The notes beneath the pieces are model-generated. The model searched no databases. It saw nothing but the letters and a program-made list of their open reading frames with translations, and was not told the origin of the DNA. From Verrucomicrobiales bacterium (GTDB lineage Bacteria > Verrucomicrobiota > Verrucomicrobiia > Limisphaerales > JAYPXF01), in NCBI GenBank assembly GCA_002715965.1, contig PBAL01000046.1:1-50665 (forward strand): DNA of 50,665 nt. Reading direction: 5' to 3'. Position numbers and translations under genes: made by a program. Positions 34,147 to 42,938 of this stretch are shown here, in pieces. Each line of letters opens with the position of its first letter. Within the stretch, counting starts at the first letter, position 1.

Positions 34147-34773
34147 ATGAAAAAGATTCTCACCCTTACAATCGCTCTTTCGGTGTCTTCGTTCACACTC
34201 CAAGCCGGAGAGAAAGGGTTCCAACGGATCTTCGACGGCAAGACTTTCAAGGGCTGGGAAGGCGACACGAAAAAGAGTTTTCGGATCGAGAATGGCGCGG
34301 TGGTTGGGGGGCAATTGAAGGAACGTATTCCGCGAAACGAGTTCCTCGCCACGATGCGCCGATATACGAATTTCGTGTTGCGCCTTCAAGTCAAGTTGGT
34401 GGGAGACAAGAAACCGAATGCCGGAATCCAGATCCGCACGGAACGCATTCCGAATCACCACGAGGTGATCGGTTACCAGGCCGACATGGGGCCCGGTTGG
34501 TGGGGTGCCTTGTATGACGAATCACGCCGTCGCAAAGTTCTGGCGCGTCCGGCGAAGGACGTGATCGGGAAGGCGTTGAAGGAAGGTTGGAACGATTACG
34601 AGATCGACTGTCGCGGAAAACGGATTCGCTTGAAGATCAACGGAGCCAAGACGGTGGACTACACCGAGCCGGAGGATGCGATCCCGCAATTCGGGATCAT
34701 CGCGCTGCAAATTCACAGCGGCGCGCCGACCGAGGCGTGGTATCGGAATATCCGAATCAAGGAATTACCTTAG
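34147..34773 (+). CDS. DUF1080 (3-keto-disaccharide hydrolase-like) secreted protein
   Basis: A 208-residue protein. The ATG at 34147 gives a good signal peptide (MKKILTLTIALSVSSFTLQA); the frame is open for 49 more codons upstream without support. The DUF1080 fold is a concanavalin-like sandwich, recognisable from FQRIFDGKTFKGWEGD, FRIENGAVVGG, PNAGIQIRTERIPNHHEVIG, the KEGWNDYEIDCRGKRIRLKI strand pair and the final IQIHSGAPTEAWYRNIRIK-type motif (here LQIHSGAPTEAWYRNIRIKE). Members are periplasmic or secreted glycan-handling proteins, common in PVC bacteria. It is divergent from the sulfatase, 167 bases away, and precedes the long MoxR operon. Confidence 0.92.
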   Translation: MKKILTLTIALSVSSFTLQAGEKGFQRIFDGKTFKGWEGDTKKSFRIENGAVVGGQLKERIPRNEFLATMRRYTNFVLRLQVKLVGDKKPNAGIQIRTERIPNHHEVIGYQADMGPGWWGALYDESRRRKVLARPAKDVIGKALKEGWNDYEIDCRGKRIRLKINGAKTVDYTEPEDAIPQFGIIALQIHSGAPTEAWYRNIRIKELP

Positions 34774-34867
34774 CTAATTAGTGTCTCCGGTTGACGAGAA
34801 TAACTTTCCTTGCGGATTTCTTGGCACCACCATGCATTTGTCGTAACAACTCCGAAACCCAACCGTC

Positions 34868-34887
34868 ATTTCTGCAGGCGCAGAAAT
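34868..34887 (+). promoter_or_regulatory. Perfect hairpin abutting the start codon of the TPR-peptidase gene
   Basis: ATTTCTGC-AGGC-GCAGAAAT is an exact 8-bp stem with a 4-base loop, and the next three bases are the ATG at 34888. The only Shine-Dalgarno-like bases (AGG) fall in the loop. In the RNA this would cover the ribosome landing zone; in DNA it is also a perfect operator-like dyad. Function is inferred from position. Confidence 0.55.
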
Positions 34888-37713
34888 ATGCGAAAAAAAC
34901 CGAACAATCACCCGACGCTTGGGTCCCGCTGGATCACTCTGATCTGCTCGATTGTTCTCACCTTTTCTTGGCCCCTTTGCGCTGATGAAGCGTATGACGA
35001 TGGCTGGAAACTCTTCCAGACCGGCAAGTACGAAGAGGTGATTGAAAAAGCCGAGGCTGCGCTGGTGGAAGATCGCACGTCTGAGGATTGGTCCCGGCTG
35101 TTGGTGAAGTCGCAGATGATCACCGGCAAATATGCCGAGGCGCTTGGAGTCATCACCAATGCTTCCAAGCGTTACCCGCTCAGCCAGGATATCCAACTCA
35201 AGCTGCTCGCCCGCGACGTCTATAATCACAACGGTTATCCGGACAAGGCGGCCGAACAACTCATCGACATCAACCGCCTCGCGAGCACGCGTTCGTGGGC
35301 TTACCAGGATGCGGATGATGTTGTCACCTTGGGGCGCGCGGCATTGATCATGGGGGCGGATTCAAAGCTGGTCTTGGATCGCCTTTATCTGCCCGCCAAG
35401 AAATCGGATCCCAATGAACGCGAAGTTTATCTCGCGCTCGGACAACTGGCTCTCGACAAGGGCGACTTCCAACTCGCGGCAAATTACTTCAAGGAAGGCG
35501 TCAAGAAACACCCGGATGATCCGGACATGCATTACGGCATAGCCCAGGCCTTCGCACCCAGCGAACGCGGCATCATGGGCACGGCCATCGACAAGGCCCT
35601 GAAGCTGAATCCGGATTATGTTCCCTGCAAGTTGATGAAGATCGAGTTCCTCATCGACGGCGAACAATACGACGATGCGGAAGAATTCATCAAGGAAGTC
35701 CTCGAGGTGAACAAGTGGCAACCAAGTGCGTGGGCATTTCGTGCCGTGATCGCCCATGTGAAGAACGATGAAAAGGGTGAGCGCCGTGGCCGTTCAACCG
35801 CGCTGAAGTTTTACAGCAACAACCCGGAGGTCGATCACCTGATCGGCCGCAAGTTGTCCGCGAAGTATCGCTTTGAGGAAGGCGCCGAGTATCAACGTCA
35901 GGCGCTCAACTTCGCCGAGGGTTTTCTTCCCGCCAAGATCCAGCTCGCCCAGGATCTTCTGCGCATCGGCCAGGAGGCGGAAGGCTGGGATCTGGCGCGG
36001 GAAGTCAGCGAGGAAGACGAGTATGACGTGACGGCCTTCAACCTCACGGCGCTCAAGGATACCACCGACAAGTTCGCCACGCTGACGAACGAGCATTTCA
36101 TTCTCCGAATGGATAAACGGGAAGCGGAGGTCTACGGTGCGCGCGCGCTGAACATCCTCACCGAAGCCCATGTTGAGTTGACCAAAAAATACGGCGCGAA
36201 ACTCACCCGCACCACGCGGGTTGAAATCTTTCCCGACCAGAACGACTTCGGTGTTCGCACCTTTGGGATGCCCGAGAATCCCGGTTTCCTCGGTGTCTGT
36301 TTTGGTTCCTTGATCACGGCGAACAGTCCGGCTTCAGCGGGCGACAATCACTCCAATTGGGAAGCCGTTCTCTGGCACGAATTCGCCCACGTCATCACCC
36401 TTACGATGACAAAGAACAAGATGCCCCGCTGGCTGAGTGAAGGCATTTCAGTCTATGAGGAACTCGCCAAGAATCCCGCGTGGGGGCAGACCATGACTCC
36501 GCAATACAAGGGCTTCATCGACGACGGCGACCTCACACCCGTGAGCAAACTCAGCCTTGCCTTCCTGCGTCCGAAGACGCCCGCGCATCTGCAGTTTGCG
36601 TATTACGAAGCCTACCTGGTGGTTGATTTCATTGTCCGCGAATTCGGACGGGACAAGCTCTCCAAGATTTTGAACGACCTCGGCACGGGCATGTGGATCA
36701 ATCAGTCCATCGAGAAACACTGCAAGCCGATGAAGGAAATCGACAAGGAGTTTGAAGATTACGTCGAGACGCTCGCCAAGACTTTCGGAGAAGGACTCGA
36801 CTTTGAAGATCCCAATCCCAAGGAAGAAAACGGCGGCCCCATGGCCCGCGCGCGCCAGCAGATCGATTGGACCAAGCTGAAGCCGAACAACTACTACCTC
36901 CTGACCAAGCAGGCCAATGAAGCGCTCAAGGCCGAGAACTACGACGAAGCCGAAATTCACATCAACAAATTGCTTGAGGAACTTCCCGATTACACCGGTT
37001 CGGACAGCCCGCTCTGGCTCAAGTCGCAACTTCACTATGGCCGCGAAGAATACGACGATGAAAGGCGCACGCTGAAGAAGCTCGCACTGATTGATGGCGA
37101 CTCTCTTGTCGTTTACAAACGCCTCATCGAGATCGAGACGGAACGCAACAACTGGACCTCGGTCAAACGCAACGCCGAACGTCACCTAGCCGTTCATCCC
37201 TTGATACCCGCACCCCATCGCTTCCTCGCCATCGCCAGCGAGCGCACCGACGACAAACCCGGAGCCATTGCCGCCTGGGAAACCGTTCTTCACTTCGAAC
37301 CTGCAGCACCGGCCCGCGTTTACTATCGCCTCGCCCGATTGCACGAAGATCCAAAGCTCGCCAAGCGAAATGTCTTGATGGCCTTGGAAGAAGCACCGCG
37401 TTACCGCGAAGCACATGCGTTCCTACTTGATCTGAATCGACCGAAACCAAAGCCGGAAGCGAAACCGGAGAAGAAAAAAGAACCAGCCAAACCAGTTGCC
37501 AAGAAGAAGCCGGCCGCTCCGGAAAAGAAACCCGCCCCGCCCCGCAAGAAGGCAACTCCGGCAAAGACGCAGGCGCGCGCGAAAAAAAAGCCCACTACAA
37601 CCAAGCCCTCGAAGGAATCTGCAAAAGCGCCTGAGGAAACATCTCCCCGTGCTCCCAAGGAACCGAAGCCGCGCTCAAACGGAGCTGCCGACAAGCCAAA
37701 ACCCAAGCCATGA
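34888..37713 (+). CDS. TPR protein with gluzincin (HEXXH) peptidase domain and basic Pro/Lys/Ala tail
   Basis: A 941-residue exported protein. The ATG at 34888 gives MRKKPNNHP, a basic region and a hydrophobic segment (ITLICSIVLTFSWPLCADEA), a signal peptide. Residues about 35-400 are TPR-like repeats (DDGWKLFQTGKYEEVIEKAE, VYLALGQLALDKGDFQLAAN). A peptidase-MA-like zinc domain follows, with H-E-F-A-H at 497-501 and the third ligand Glu518 in RWLSEGISVYEE, so the catalytic set is complete. More TPRs follow (about 650-840). The last 90 residues (from about 850) are almost only Lys, Pro, Ala and Glu. It overlaps the DUF4159 gene by four bases (ATGA) and opens the operon. A perfect hairpin touches its start codon. 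Confidence 0.88.
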   Translation: MRKKPNNHPTLGSRWITLICSIVLTFSWPLCADEAYDDGWKLFQTGKYEEVIEKAEAALVEDRTSEDWSRLLVKSQMITGKYAEALGVITNASKRYPLSQDIQLKLLARDVYNHNGYPDKAAEQLIDINRLASTRSWAYQDADDVVTLGRAALIMGADSKLVLDRLYLPAKKSDPNEREVYLALGQLALDKGDFQLAANYFKEGVKKHPDDPDMHYGIAQAFAPSERGIMGTAIDKALKLNPDYVPCKLMKIEFLIDGEQYDDAEEFIKEVLEVNKWQPSAWAFRAVIAHVKNDEKGERRGRSTALKFYSNNPEVDHLIGRKLSAKYRFEEGAEYQRQALNFAEGFLPAKIQLAQDLLRIGQEAEGWDLAREVSEEDEYDVTAFNLTALKDTTDKFATLTNEHFILRMDKREAEVYGARALNILTEAHVELTKKYGAKLTRTTRVEIFPDQNDFGVRTFGMPENPGFLGVCFGSLITANSPASAGDNHSNWEAVLWHEFAHVITLTMTKNKMPRWLSEGISVYEELAKNPAWGQTMTPQYKGFIDDGDLTPVSKLSLAFLRPKTPAHLQFAYYEAYLVVDFIVREFGRDKLSKILNDLGTGMWINQSIEKHCKPMKEIDKEFEDYVETLAKTFGEGLDFEDPNPKEENGGPMARARQQIDWTKLKPNNYYLLTKQANEALKAENYDEAEIHINKLLEELPDYTGSDSPLWLKSQLHYGREEYDDERRTLKKLALIDGDSLVVYKRLIEIETERNNWTSVKRNAERHLAVHPLIPAPHRFLAIASERTDDKPGAIAAWETVLHFEPAAPARVYYRLARLHEDPKLAKRNVLMALEEAPRYREAHAFLLDLNRPKPKPEAKPEKKKEPAKPVAKKKPAAPEKKPAPPRKKATPAKTQARAKKKPTTTKPSKESAKAPEETSPRAPKEPKPRSNGAADKPKPKP

Positions 37714-38567
37714 ACCACCGCACCCTCAAGTTCACGTTGGTTCTGCTCCTGGCAGCTATCAGCCTCGGTGTGTTTGCTCAACGACGGGGCGGCCGCGATG
37801 TTTCGAACGCCAAGACCGCCCGCGCCTACGATCATCTTGGCACGCCGGACTGGACGAACAATCCTGCCTTCAAGAAAGACGTGTTCACCTTTGCCCGCCT
37901 CAAGTACGGCGCCTGGGGGCCGGGGGATTGGCGGGGAGGCCGTCGCTGGTCCACCGACTTTCCGGACGCGGATCTGAACCTCTCCTATCGCCTTCAACAG
38001 ATGACCTCGATGAAGGTCGATCCGGATGGCGTGGTCGTTGAAATCCTGGACCCCAATCTCTTCAACTATCCATGGGTTTACATGGTGGAACCCGGTTCGC
38101 TTTACTTCACCGAGGAAGAGGCTGAGACCTTGCGCAAATATTTCTTCAACGGCGGCTTCATGATGGTCGATGACTTCTGGGGCGAAGCCGAGTGGGAGAA
38201 TCTCTATGACGAGATCAAGAAGGTCTTCCCCGATCGCGAACCGATCGAACTGGAGATGGATCACCCGATCTTCCACACGGTCTTTGACATCAAGCTGGCC
38301 AAGCATGAGATGCAGGTGCCCAATGTGCGCACCGGCACGGAGCATCAATGGACCGGGATCACCTACGAACGCCACGACGCCAAGCAGGTGCACTTCAAGG
38401 GCATCTTCGACGACAAGCAGCGCATGATGGTTTTCATCGCGCACAACACCGACAACGGTGACGGCTGGGAACGCGAAGGCGAAAACGAATACTACTTCCG
38501 CGAGTTCGCGGAGAAGAAGGCCTACCCGCTGGGGATCAACGTGATCTTCTACGCGATGACGCACTAG
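37710..38567 (+). CDS. DUF4159 family exported protein
   Basis: A 285-residue protein with a signal peptide (MNHRTLKFTLVLLLAAISLG). DUF4159 features are clear: FTFARLKYG, WSTDFPDADLNLSYRLQQMT, YFTEEEAETLRKYFFNGGFM, then MVDDFWG, and YPLGINVIFYAMTH at the end. The domain has a flavodoxin/GATase-like Rossmann pattern and is usually encoded in MoxR-DUF58-vWA clusters, where it is presumed to act with the vWA proteins at the envelope; biochemical function is unknown. The ATGA overlap with the TPR-peptidase gene argues for coupled synthesis. A 103-base gap separates it from moxR, so an internal promoter is possible, although none is obvious. Confidence 0.92.
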   Translation: MNHRTLKFTLVLLLAAISLGVFAQRRGGRDVSNAKTARAYDHLGTPDWTNNPAFKKDVFTFARLKYGAWGPGDWRGGRRWSTDFPDADLNLSYRLQQMTSMKVDPDGVVVEILDPNLFNYPWVYMVEPGSLYFTEEEAETLRKYFFNGGFMMVDDFWGEAEWENLYDEIKKVFPDREPIELEMDHPIFHTVFDIKLAKHEMQVPNVRTGTEHQWTGITYERHDAKQVHFKGIFDDKQRMMVFIAHNTDNGDGWEREGENEYYFREFAEKKAYPLGINVIFYAMTH

Positions 38568-38670
38568 AGATGAGGGCTTGAATCTGGAACCTATCAATAA
38601 ATCAAGTCGAAGCCTGGCGTTCGCAATTGCGGCTCCGCATCATTTCAACTGACACATCAATACACATACC

Positions 38671-39687
38671 ATGGACGCACCCAGCTCCGATAATCCTCCC
38701 CTCCCAACACCCAGCGAAAAGGAAACGGTCGAACAACTCATCGCCGCGCGCGGACAAATTCAGTCCGAACTGCGCAAGACGATCGTTGGTCAGGACGACG
38801 TCATCGAATTGATCCTCACCGGATTGCTCGCCGGCGGTCACTGCCTTATCACCGGCGCACCGGGTCTGGCGAAGACGCTCCTCGTGAAATCCATTGCGGA
38901 GATCTTTCACCTCGACTTCCAGCGCATTCAGTTCACACCGGACTTGATGCCCGCCGACATCATCGGCGTGGAAATCCTTCGCGAAGCTGACGGCGATCGT
39001 CGCATGGAATTCACCAAGGGGCCGGTCTTCGCGAACATTGTCCTCGCGGACGAAATCAACCGCACACCGCCCAAAACCCAGGCCGCCCTCCTGGAATCCA
39101 TGCAGGAACATCAGGTGACCGCAGCCGGCGTCAGCCATGCCCTGCCCGAACCCTTCTTTGTGCTCGCCACGCAGAACCCGATCGAGATGGAAGGCACCTA
39201 TCCACTTCCGGAAGCCCAGCTCGATCGTTTCATGTTCAACGTCATCATCGATTACCTCCCCGAAAACGATGAGGTCGCCGTCATCCAGCAAACGACCGGG
39301 CGGGCGGGCGAAAAGATCCAGCCGATCTTCAGCAGTGACGACGTGCTCCGCTTCAATGACATCGTGCGCGGTGTGCCGATCGCTGAGGACGTCGTTCGCT
39401 ACGCCGTCAAACTTGCGGCCGCGTCGCGGCCGGGGCAGGACACCTCGCCGGACTTTGTGAACGATTGGGTTGGCTGGGGTGCCGGTACTCGCGCGGGACA
39501 GAACCTCGTGCTCGGCGGCAAGGCACGGGCCTTGTTGAAGGGCAATTCCCATGTCACCCCCGAGGACATCAAGGCGCTTGCTCATCCTGTCCTTCGCCAT
39601 CGAATCCTGGTGAACTATCGCGCGGAAGCCGAAGGCGCTACCGTCGACAAGGTCATCGATCGACTGCTCGAAACCGTCGAACTCTGA
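38671..39687 (+). CDS. moxR: MoxR-family AAA+ ATPase
   Basis: A 338-residue cytoplasmic ATPase. Walker A is GAPGLAKT at 62-69, Walker B is VLADEINR with Asp127/Glu128, sensor 1 is Asn169 in FVLATQNPIEMEG, followed by YPLPEAQLDRFMF. The C-terminal lid domain ends in HPVLRHRILVNYRAEAEG. MoxR ATPases act as chaperones for partner proteins bearing von Willebrand A domains, using Mg2+-dependent metal insertion or complex remodelling. Here the partners are encoded immediately downstream (DUF58 one base after the stop, then BatA-like). No Shine-Dalgarno is evident before the ATG at 38671. Confidence 0.97.
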   Translation: MDAPSSDNPPLPTPSEKETVEQLIAARGQIQSELRKTIVGQDDVIELILTGLLAGGHCLITGAPGLAKTLLVKSIAEIFHLDFQRIQFTPDLMPADIIGVEILREADGDRRMEFTKGPVFANIVLADEINRTPPKTQAALLESMQEHQVTAAGVSHALPEPFFVLATQNPIEMEGTYPLPEAQLDRFMFNVIIDYLPENDEVAVIQQTTGRAGEKIQPIFSSDDVLRFNDIVRGVPIAEDVVRYAVKLAAASRPGQDTSPDFVNDWVGWGAGTRAGQNLVLGGKARALLKGNSHVTPEDIKALAHPVLRHRILVNYRAEAEGATVDKVIDRLLETVEL

Positions 39688-39688
39688 C

Positions 39689-40648
39689 GTGCCCGAAACC
39701 GCCCAAGACGCGCCCGCGGAACGCGGATCGATGATCGATCCGCAGACCCTGATGGCGATCAAGAATCTCGAACTACGCGCCCGCACGGTCGTCGAGGGGT
39801 TCTGGAGCGGCATTCATCGCAGTCCCTATCACGGCTTCTCCGTCGAGTTCACCGAGTATCGCTCCTACTCACCCGGCGATGATCTGCGTTATCTCGATTG
39901 GAAGCTACTGGCACGGTCCGATCGGCTCTACATCAAGAAGTTCGAGGACGAGACGAATCTCCGTTGTCACCTCCTTTCCGACAACAGCCGTTCCATGCTT
40001 TTTGGTTCGCGCGGCTACACGAAAGCCGAATACGCAAACACGCTTGCCGCAACCCTCGCTTACTTCCTCTACCAACAGGGCGACGGCGTGGGTCTGATGA
40101 AGTTTGATCAGGAGATTCGCGAATACCTTCCAGCGCGACATCGACACGGACATCTGCGTCACGTCATGCAAGCGCTCGAACGCGAACCGGAGGGTGGATC
40201 CACGGACCTCGGTTCGCCCCTGCGCAAGATCGCCGAACTCATGCGCCGACGCGGACTCGTCATCCTTCTGACCGACCTGCTTGCGCCGATCGATGATCTC
40301 GAACACGACCTTGCCCTGCTGACTTCTGTCGGGCACGAAGTAATTCTCTTTCAACTGTTGGATCCAGCCGAGTTGACCTTCGACTTCGACCAGTCCACGC
40401 AATTCGTGGATCTCGAAAGCGGCAAGGACGTCTTCATCGATCCACACCAGGCCCGTGACGATTACAAACGCAGATTCAACGCCCACACTGAGGCCGCCGA
40501 ACTTGTCTGCCGCAAGCTCGGCATCAGCTACCGGCGCTTCACCACCGATCAGCCGCTCGAACTTGCCGTCTACGATTTCCTGAAAGCCCGCCTCCGCAAC
40601 GGCCGCCTCATCCGACGCAACGCCGGGCCCGCAGGAGGTGGTTCATGA
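39689..40648 (+). CDS. DUF58 / vWA-like MoxR partner protein
   Basis: A 319-residue cytoplasmic protein with a GTG start one base after the moxR stop. The DUF58 signature is complete: GIHRSPYHGFSVEFTEYRSY, SPGDDLRYLDWKLLARSDRL, YIKKFEDETN. The vWA MIDAS is intact: D-x-S-x-S at Asp98, Ser100 and Ser102 in LLSDNSRSM. DUF58 proteins are the standard partner of MoxR, presumably metal-loaded or remodelled by it. The stop overlaps an ATG (ATGA) that begins the 68-codon frame at 40645. Confidence 0.95.
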   Translation: MPETAQDAPAERGSMIDPQTLMAIKNLELRARTVVEGFWSGIHRSPYHGFSVEFTEYRSYSPGDDLRYLDWKLLARSDRLYIKKFEDETNLRCHLLSDNSRSMLFGSRGYTKAEYANTLAATLAYFLYQQGDGVGLMKFDQEIREYLPARHRHGHLRHVMQALEREPEGGSTDLGSPLRKIAELMRRRGLVILLTDLLAPIDDLEHDLALLTSVGHEVILFQLLDPAELTFDFDQSTQFVDLESGKDVFIDPHQARDDYKRRFNAHTEAAELVCRKLGISYRRFTTDQPLELAVYDFLKARLRNGRLIRRNAGPAGGGS

Positions 40649-40851
40649 ACCCTCCCCGCAGCAGCCGACGTGAGGAGGCTCAATCTAGTTCTAGATTCAG
40701 ATTGAGAGTATCGAAGTCATTGCAAGGCGAGGCATGTAAACGCATTGAAATCTCGGAGGTCTGGCTCCCTCATTCCGGAAACCACCCCACACAATCCACA
40801 TGCGTGAAATCCGCGTCATCCGCGGTTAATGAAGAAAGAGGAACACCATGA
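40645..40851 (+). CDS. Possible 68-residue ORF built from repeat DNA
   Basis: The frame begins in an ATGA overlap with the DUF58 stop and ends in an ATGA overlap with the BatA-like start, filling the 199-base gap exactly. The product (MNPPRSSRREEAQSSSRFRL and so on, basic, no signal peptide) matches no family I know. Most of its DNA consists of hairpin repeats (40679-40706 and 40811-40825), and SSRREEAQ is what a GCCGACGTGAGGAGGCT-type repeat encodes. Either the repeats landed between coupled genes and the open frame keeps ribosomes running to the next start, or the frame is fortuitous. Low confidence as a functional protein. Confidence 0.3.
   Translation: MNPPRSSRREEAQSSSRFRLRVSKSLQGEACKRIEISEVWLPHSGNHPTQSTCVKSASSAVNEERGTP
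40679..40706. repeat. Palindromic element in the DUF58-BatA gap
   Basis: AATCTAG-TT-CTAGATT (40682-40697) is a perfect inverted repeat, extended by the outer pair CTCAATCT (40679) and AGATTGAG (40699). It follows a GACGTGAGGAGGCT phrase typical of repeat elements. Confidence 0.6.
40811..40825. repeat. CCGCG-TCATC-CGCGG hairpin
   Basis: A perfect 5-bp GC stem with a 5-base loop inside the phrase GTGAAATCCGCGTCATCCGC, which recurs as an intergenic repeat in many bacterial genomes. It lies 22 bases before the BatA-like ATG. A good ribosome site (AGAGGA) sits between it and the ATG. Confidence 0.55.
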
Positions 40852-42938
40852 GTTTCCTCACCCCCCTCTTCCTCTTCGGCACGCTCGCGATCGCGGCCCC
40901 GATCTATTTCCACCTGATCCGCCGGACGTCGAAGGAAAAGACCCCCTTCAGTTCCATCATGTTCCTGCAACCGTCACCTCCTCGAGTGACGAAGCGCAGC
41001 CGCCTGGAACACATCCTTCTTCTACTCCTCCGCTGCCTGATCCTCGCCCTGCTGGCGCTTGGCTTTGCGAGACCGTTCCTGCCGGATCTGATCGATCAGA
41101 AGACCGACAAGGGCGAAGGCATCCGTACGCTCGTTCTTCTCGACGCGAGCGCGAGCATGCAGCGCGCGGGTCTTTGGGAAGCCGCGAAGGAACGCGTGGA
41201 TGGATCCATCGCCGAGGCCGGAATCGAAGACGCCATCGCCATCTATACATTCGGCAGAGAATTCGAGGCTTTGATCACCTTCGAACAATGGGCCGAGACT
41301 CCCGTCGATCAACGTGCTTCCCTCGCCCGCAATCGATTGAAGGAAGCCGAACCTGGCTGGTCCGCAACGGGTCTGGGCAACGCGCTCTCACGCGCGGCCT
41401 CCATCCTGGACACCCAGGAGGACGAGGAAGAAGACGGGCAAAAAGGCCGCCTTATTCTCGTCAGCGATCTGCAACAAGGGGCCTACCTCGATGAACTTCA
41501 GGCATTCGAATGGCCTGAGAAACTCCAGCTCAAGTTGGCAACCATCGAAGCCGGGGCCGCTGGCAACTCAGGCATTCAGTTTCTCCCTTCACCGCTCAAT
41601 GCCACCCGAACCACCAAGGCGACGCATCAGAAGGTCCGCGTCTATAATACCGGCGATTCAGAGCAGGAACAGTTCAAGGTCGCCTGGGGTTTTCAAGGCG
41701 ATAAGGAACTCGGCCAGACCGCCGACATCTATGTCCCCCCCGGCCAGAGCCGCGTGGTCGAGGTTGAGCGTCCAAAGAACTTCGATGATTCCACCAAGCT
41801 CCTCCTCCTGGGCGACGCAGAAAACTTCGACAACAATGCCTGGCTGATTCCACCGAAACCTCGCCAGGTGCGCATCCTCTACATCGGCGACGAGCACGAG
41901 GAAGATACCCGCCAACCGCTGTTCTTCCTGAAGCAGTCCTTCCCGACCACCAGCCGAAACAATTTCAACGTGACGAGCATGACCAACGAGTCGCAACTTT
42001 TCCTCGTGCAGAATCCCTATTCCCTGATCGTCGCGACCGATGTCCTGACCGATTACAACGTGAAACAGATCCGCAACGCCGTTCAGGCCGGCGCGACCCT
42101 GCTGCTCGCGCCGCGCAGCAAGGAAGCGATTGAGTCTTACCTTGTGCTGCTTCAATCCGACATCCACCCCATCGAGGAAGTTGCGGGCAGTGGGTATGCA
42201 CTGCTGGGCGAGATCGATTTCAAACACCCGCTCTTCTCTGCCTTCACCGATCCGCGCTTCAGCGACTTCACCAAGATCAGCTTCTGGCGTTATCGACGTT
42301 TCGATGCCGCAAAGTTCCGTGACGCCCACGTCATTGCGCGCTTTGACAACGACGATCCCGCGATCATCCAGCAGCCGATCGGACATGGTTCGGCATACCT
42401 GCTTGCCTCCTGCTGGCATCCCTTCGACAGTCAGTTTGCGCTCTCCTCGAAGTTCGTGCCCATCATGCACACCATTCTCGAAACTGCCGGAGCGCTCGCC
42501 GTCACGCCGAGCCAATACCTCGTCGGCGATCACGTCGTGATTCCCTTCACCAACAATATTGCCTCCGTCACGGTCACGACACCCGAAGGCAAAAACCTGG
42601 AACTGGAGGAAGGCCAATCCCTCTTTCGCAAGACCCGCCTTCCCGGTGCCTACACGATGACTTCCGGCACCAATACCCTTCGCTTCGCTGTGAACATCGA
42701 CCCCCGCGAAAGCCGCACTGAAGCGCTGCCAACAGAGCGCCTCGAACAATTCGGCGTTGTCCTGCAGAACGTCGTGTTTGAACGCACCAAGAAGGTCGAT
42801 GAAAAGCGCCTCAAAAACTCCGAGATCGAGAACCGTCAGAAGCTCTGGCGGTGGTTGATTGTGGGTGCTTTGATGGTATTATCGCTTGAAGTACTGATGG
42901 CTGGACGCTTGTCACGGCCTGTCCCCGCCGGCATATGA
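40848..42938 (+). CDS. BatA-like membrane protein with vWA domain
   Basis: A 696-residue inner-membrane protein. It starts with the aerotolerance-regulator N-terminal (BatA) domain: a helix at 3-20, the loop HLIRRTSKEKTPFSSIMFL and a second helix at about 56-75. The vWA domain follows with an intact MIDAS, Asp99-x-Ser101-x-Ser103 in LLDASASM, and YTFGREFEALITF. After about residue 300 comes a GATase/DUF4159-like Rossmann part (VRILYIGDEHEED, NPYSLIVATDVLTD, GSAYLLASCWHPFDSQFAL). A single C-terminal helix (about 665-685) anchors the end. An AGAGGA ribosome site precedes the ATG. The stop overlaps the next start (ATGA). Confidence 0.9.
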   Translation: MSFLTPLFLFGTLAIAAPIYFHLIRRTSKEKTPFSSIMFLQPSPPRVTKRSRLEHILLLLLRCLILALLALGFARPFLPDLIDQKTDKGEGIRTLVLLDASASMQRAGLWEAAKERVDGSIAEAGIEDAIAIYTFGREFEALITFEQWAETPVDQRASLARNRLKEAEPGWSATGLGNALSRAASILDTQEDEEEDGQKGRLILVSDLQQGAYLDELQAFEWPEKLQLKLATIEAGAAGNSGIQFLPSPLNATRTTKATHQKVRVYNTGDSEQEQFKVAWGFQGDKELGQTADIYVPPGQSRVVEVERPKNFDDSTKLLLLGDAENFDNNAWLIPPKPRQVRILYIGDEHEEDTRQPLFFLKQSFPTTSRNNFNVTSMTNESQLFLVQNPYSLIVATDVLTDYNVKQIRNAVQAGATLLLAPRSKEAIESYLVLLQSDIHPIEEVAGSGYALLGEIDFKHPLFSAFTDPRFSDFTKISFWRYRRFDAAKFRDAHVIARFDNDDPAIIQQPIGHGSAYLLASCWHPFDSQFALSSKFVPIMHTILETAGALAVTPSQYLVGDHVVIPFTNNIASVTVTTPEGKNLELEEGQSLFRKTRLPGAYTMTSGTNTLRFAVNIDPRESRTEALPTERLEQFGVVLQNVVFERTKKVDEKRLKNSEIENRQKLWRWLIVGALMVLSLEVLMAGRLSRPVPAGI

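Noticed and set aside
34791..34819. Sigma-70 promoter before the MoxR operon (TTGACG at 34791)
   Set aside because: The -35 box is good, but at the expected spacing the -10 position reads GGATTT, which is a poor match.
41658..42749. 363-codon minus-strand frame opposite the BatA-like gene
   Set aside because: Antisense shadow; the plus strand carries an intact MIDAS and is coupled to its neighbours by ATGA.
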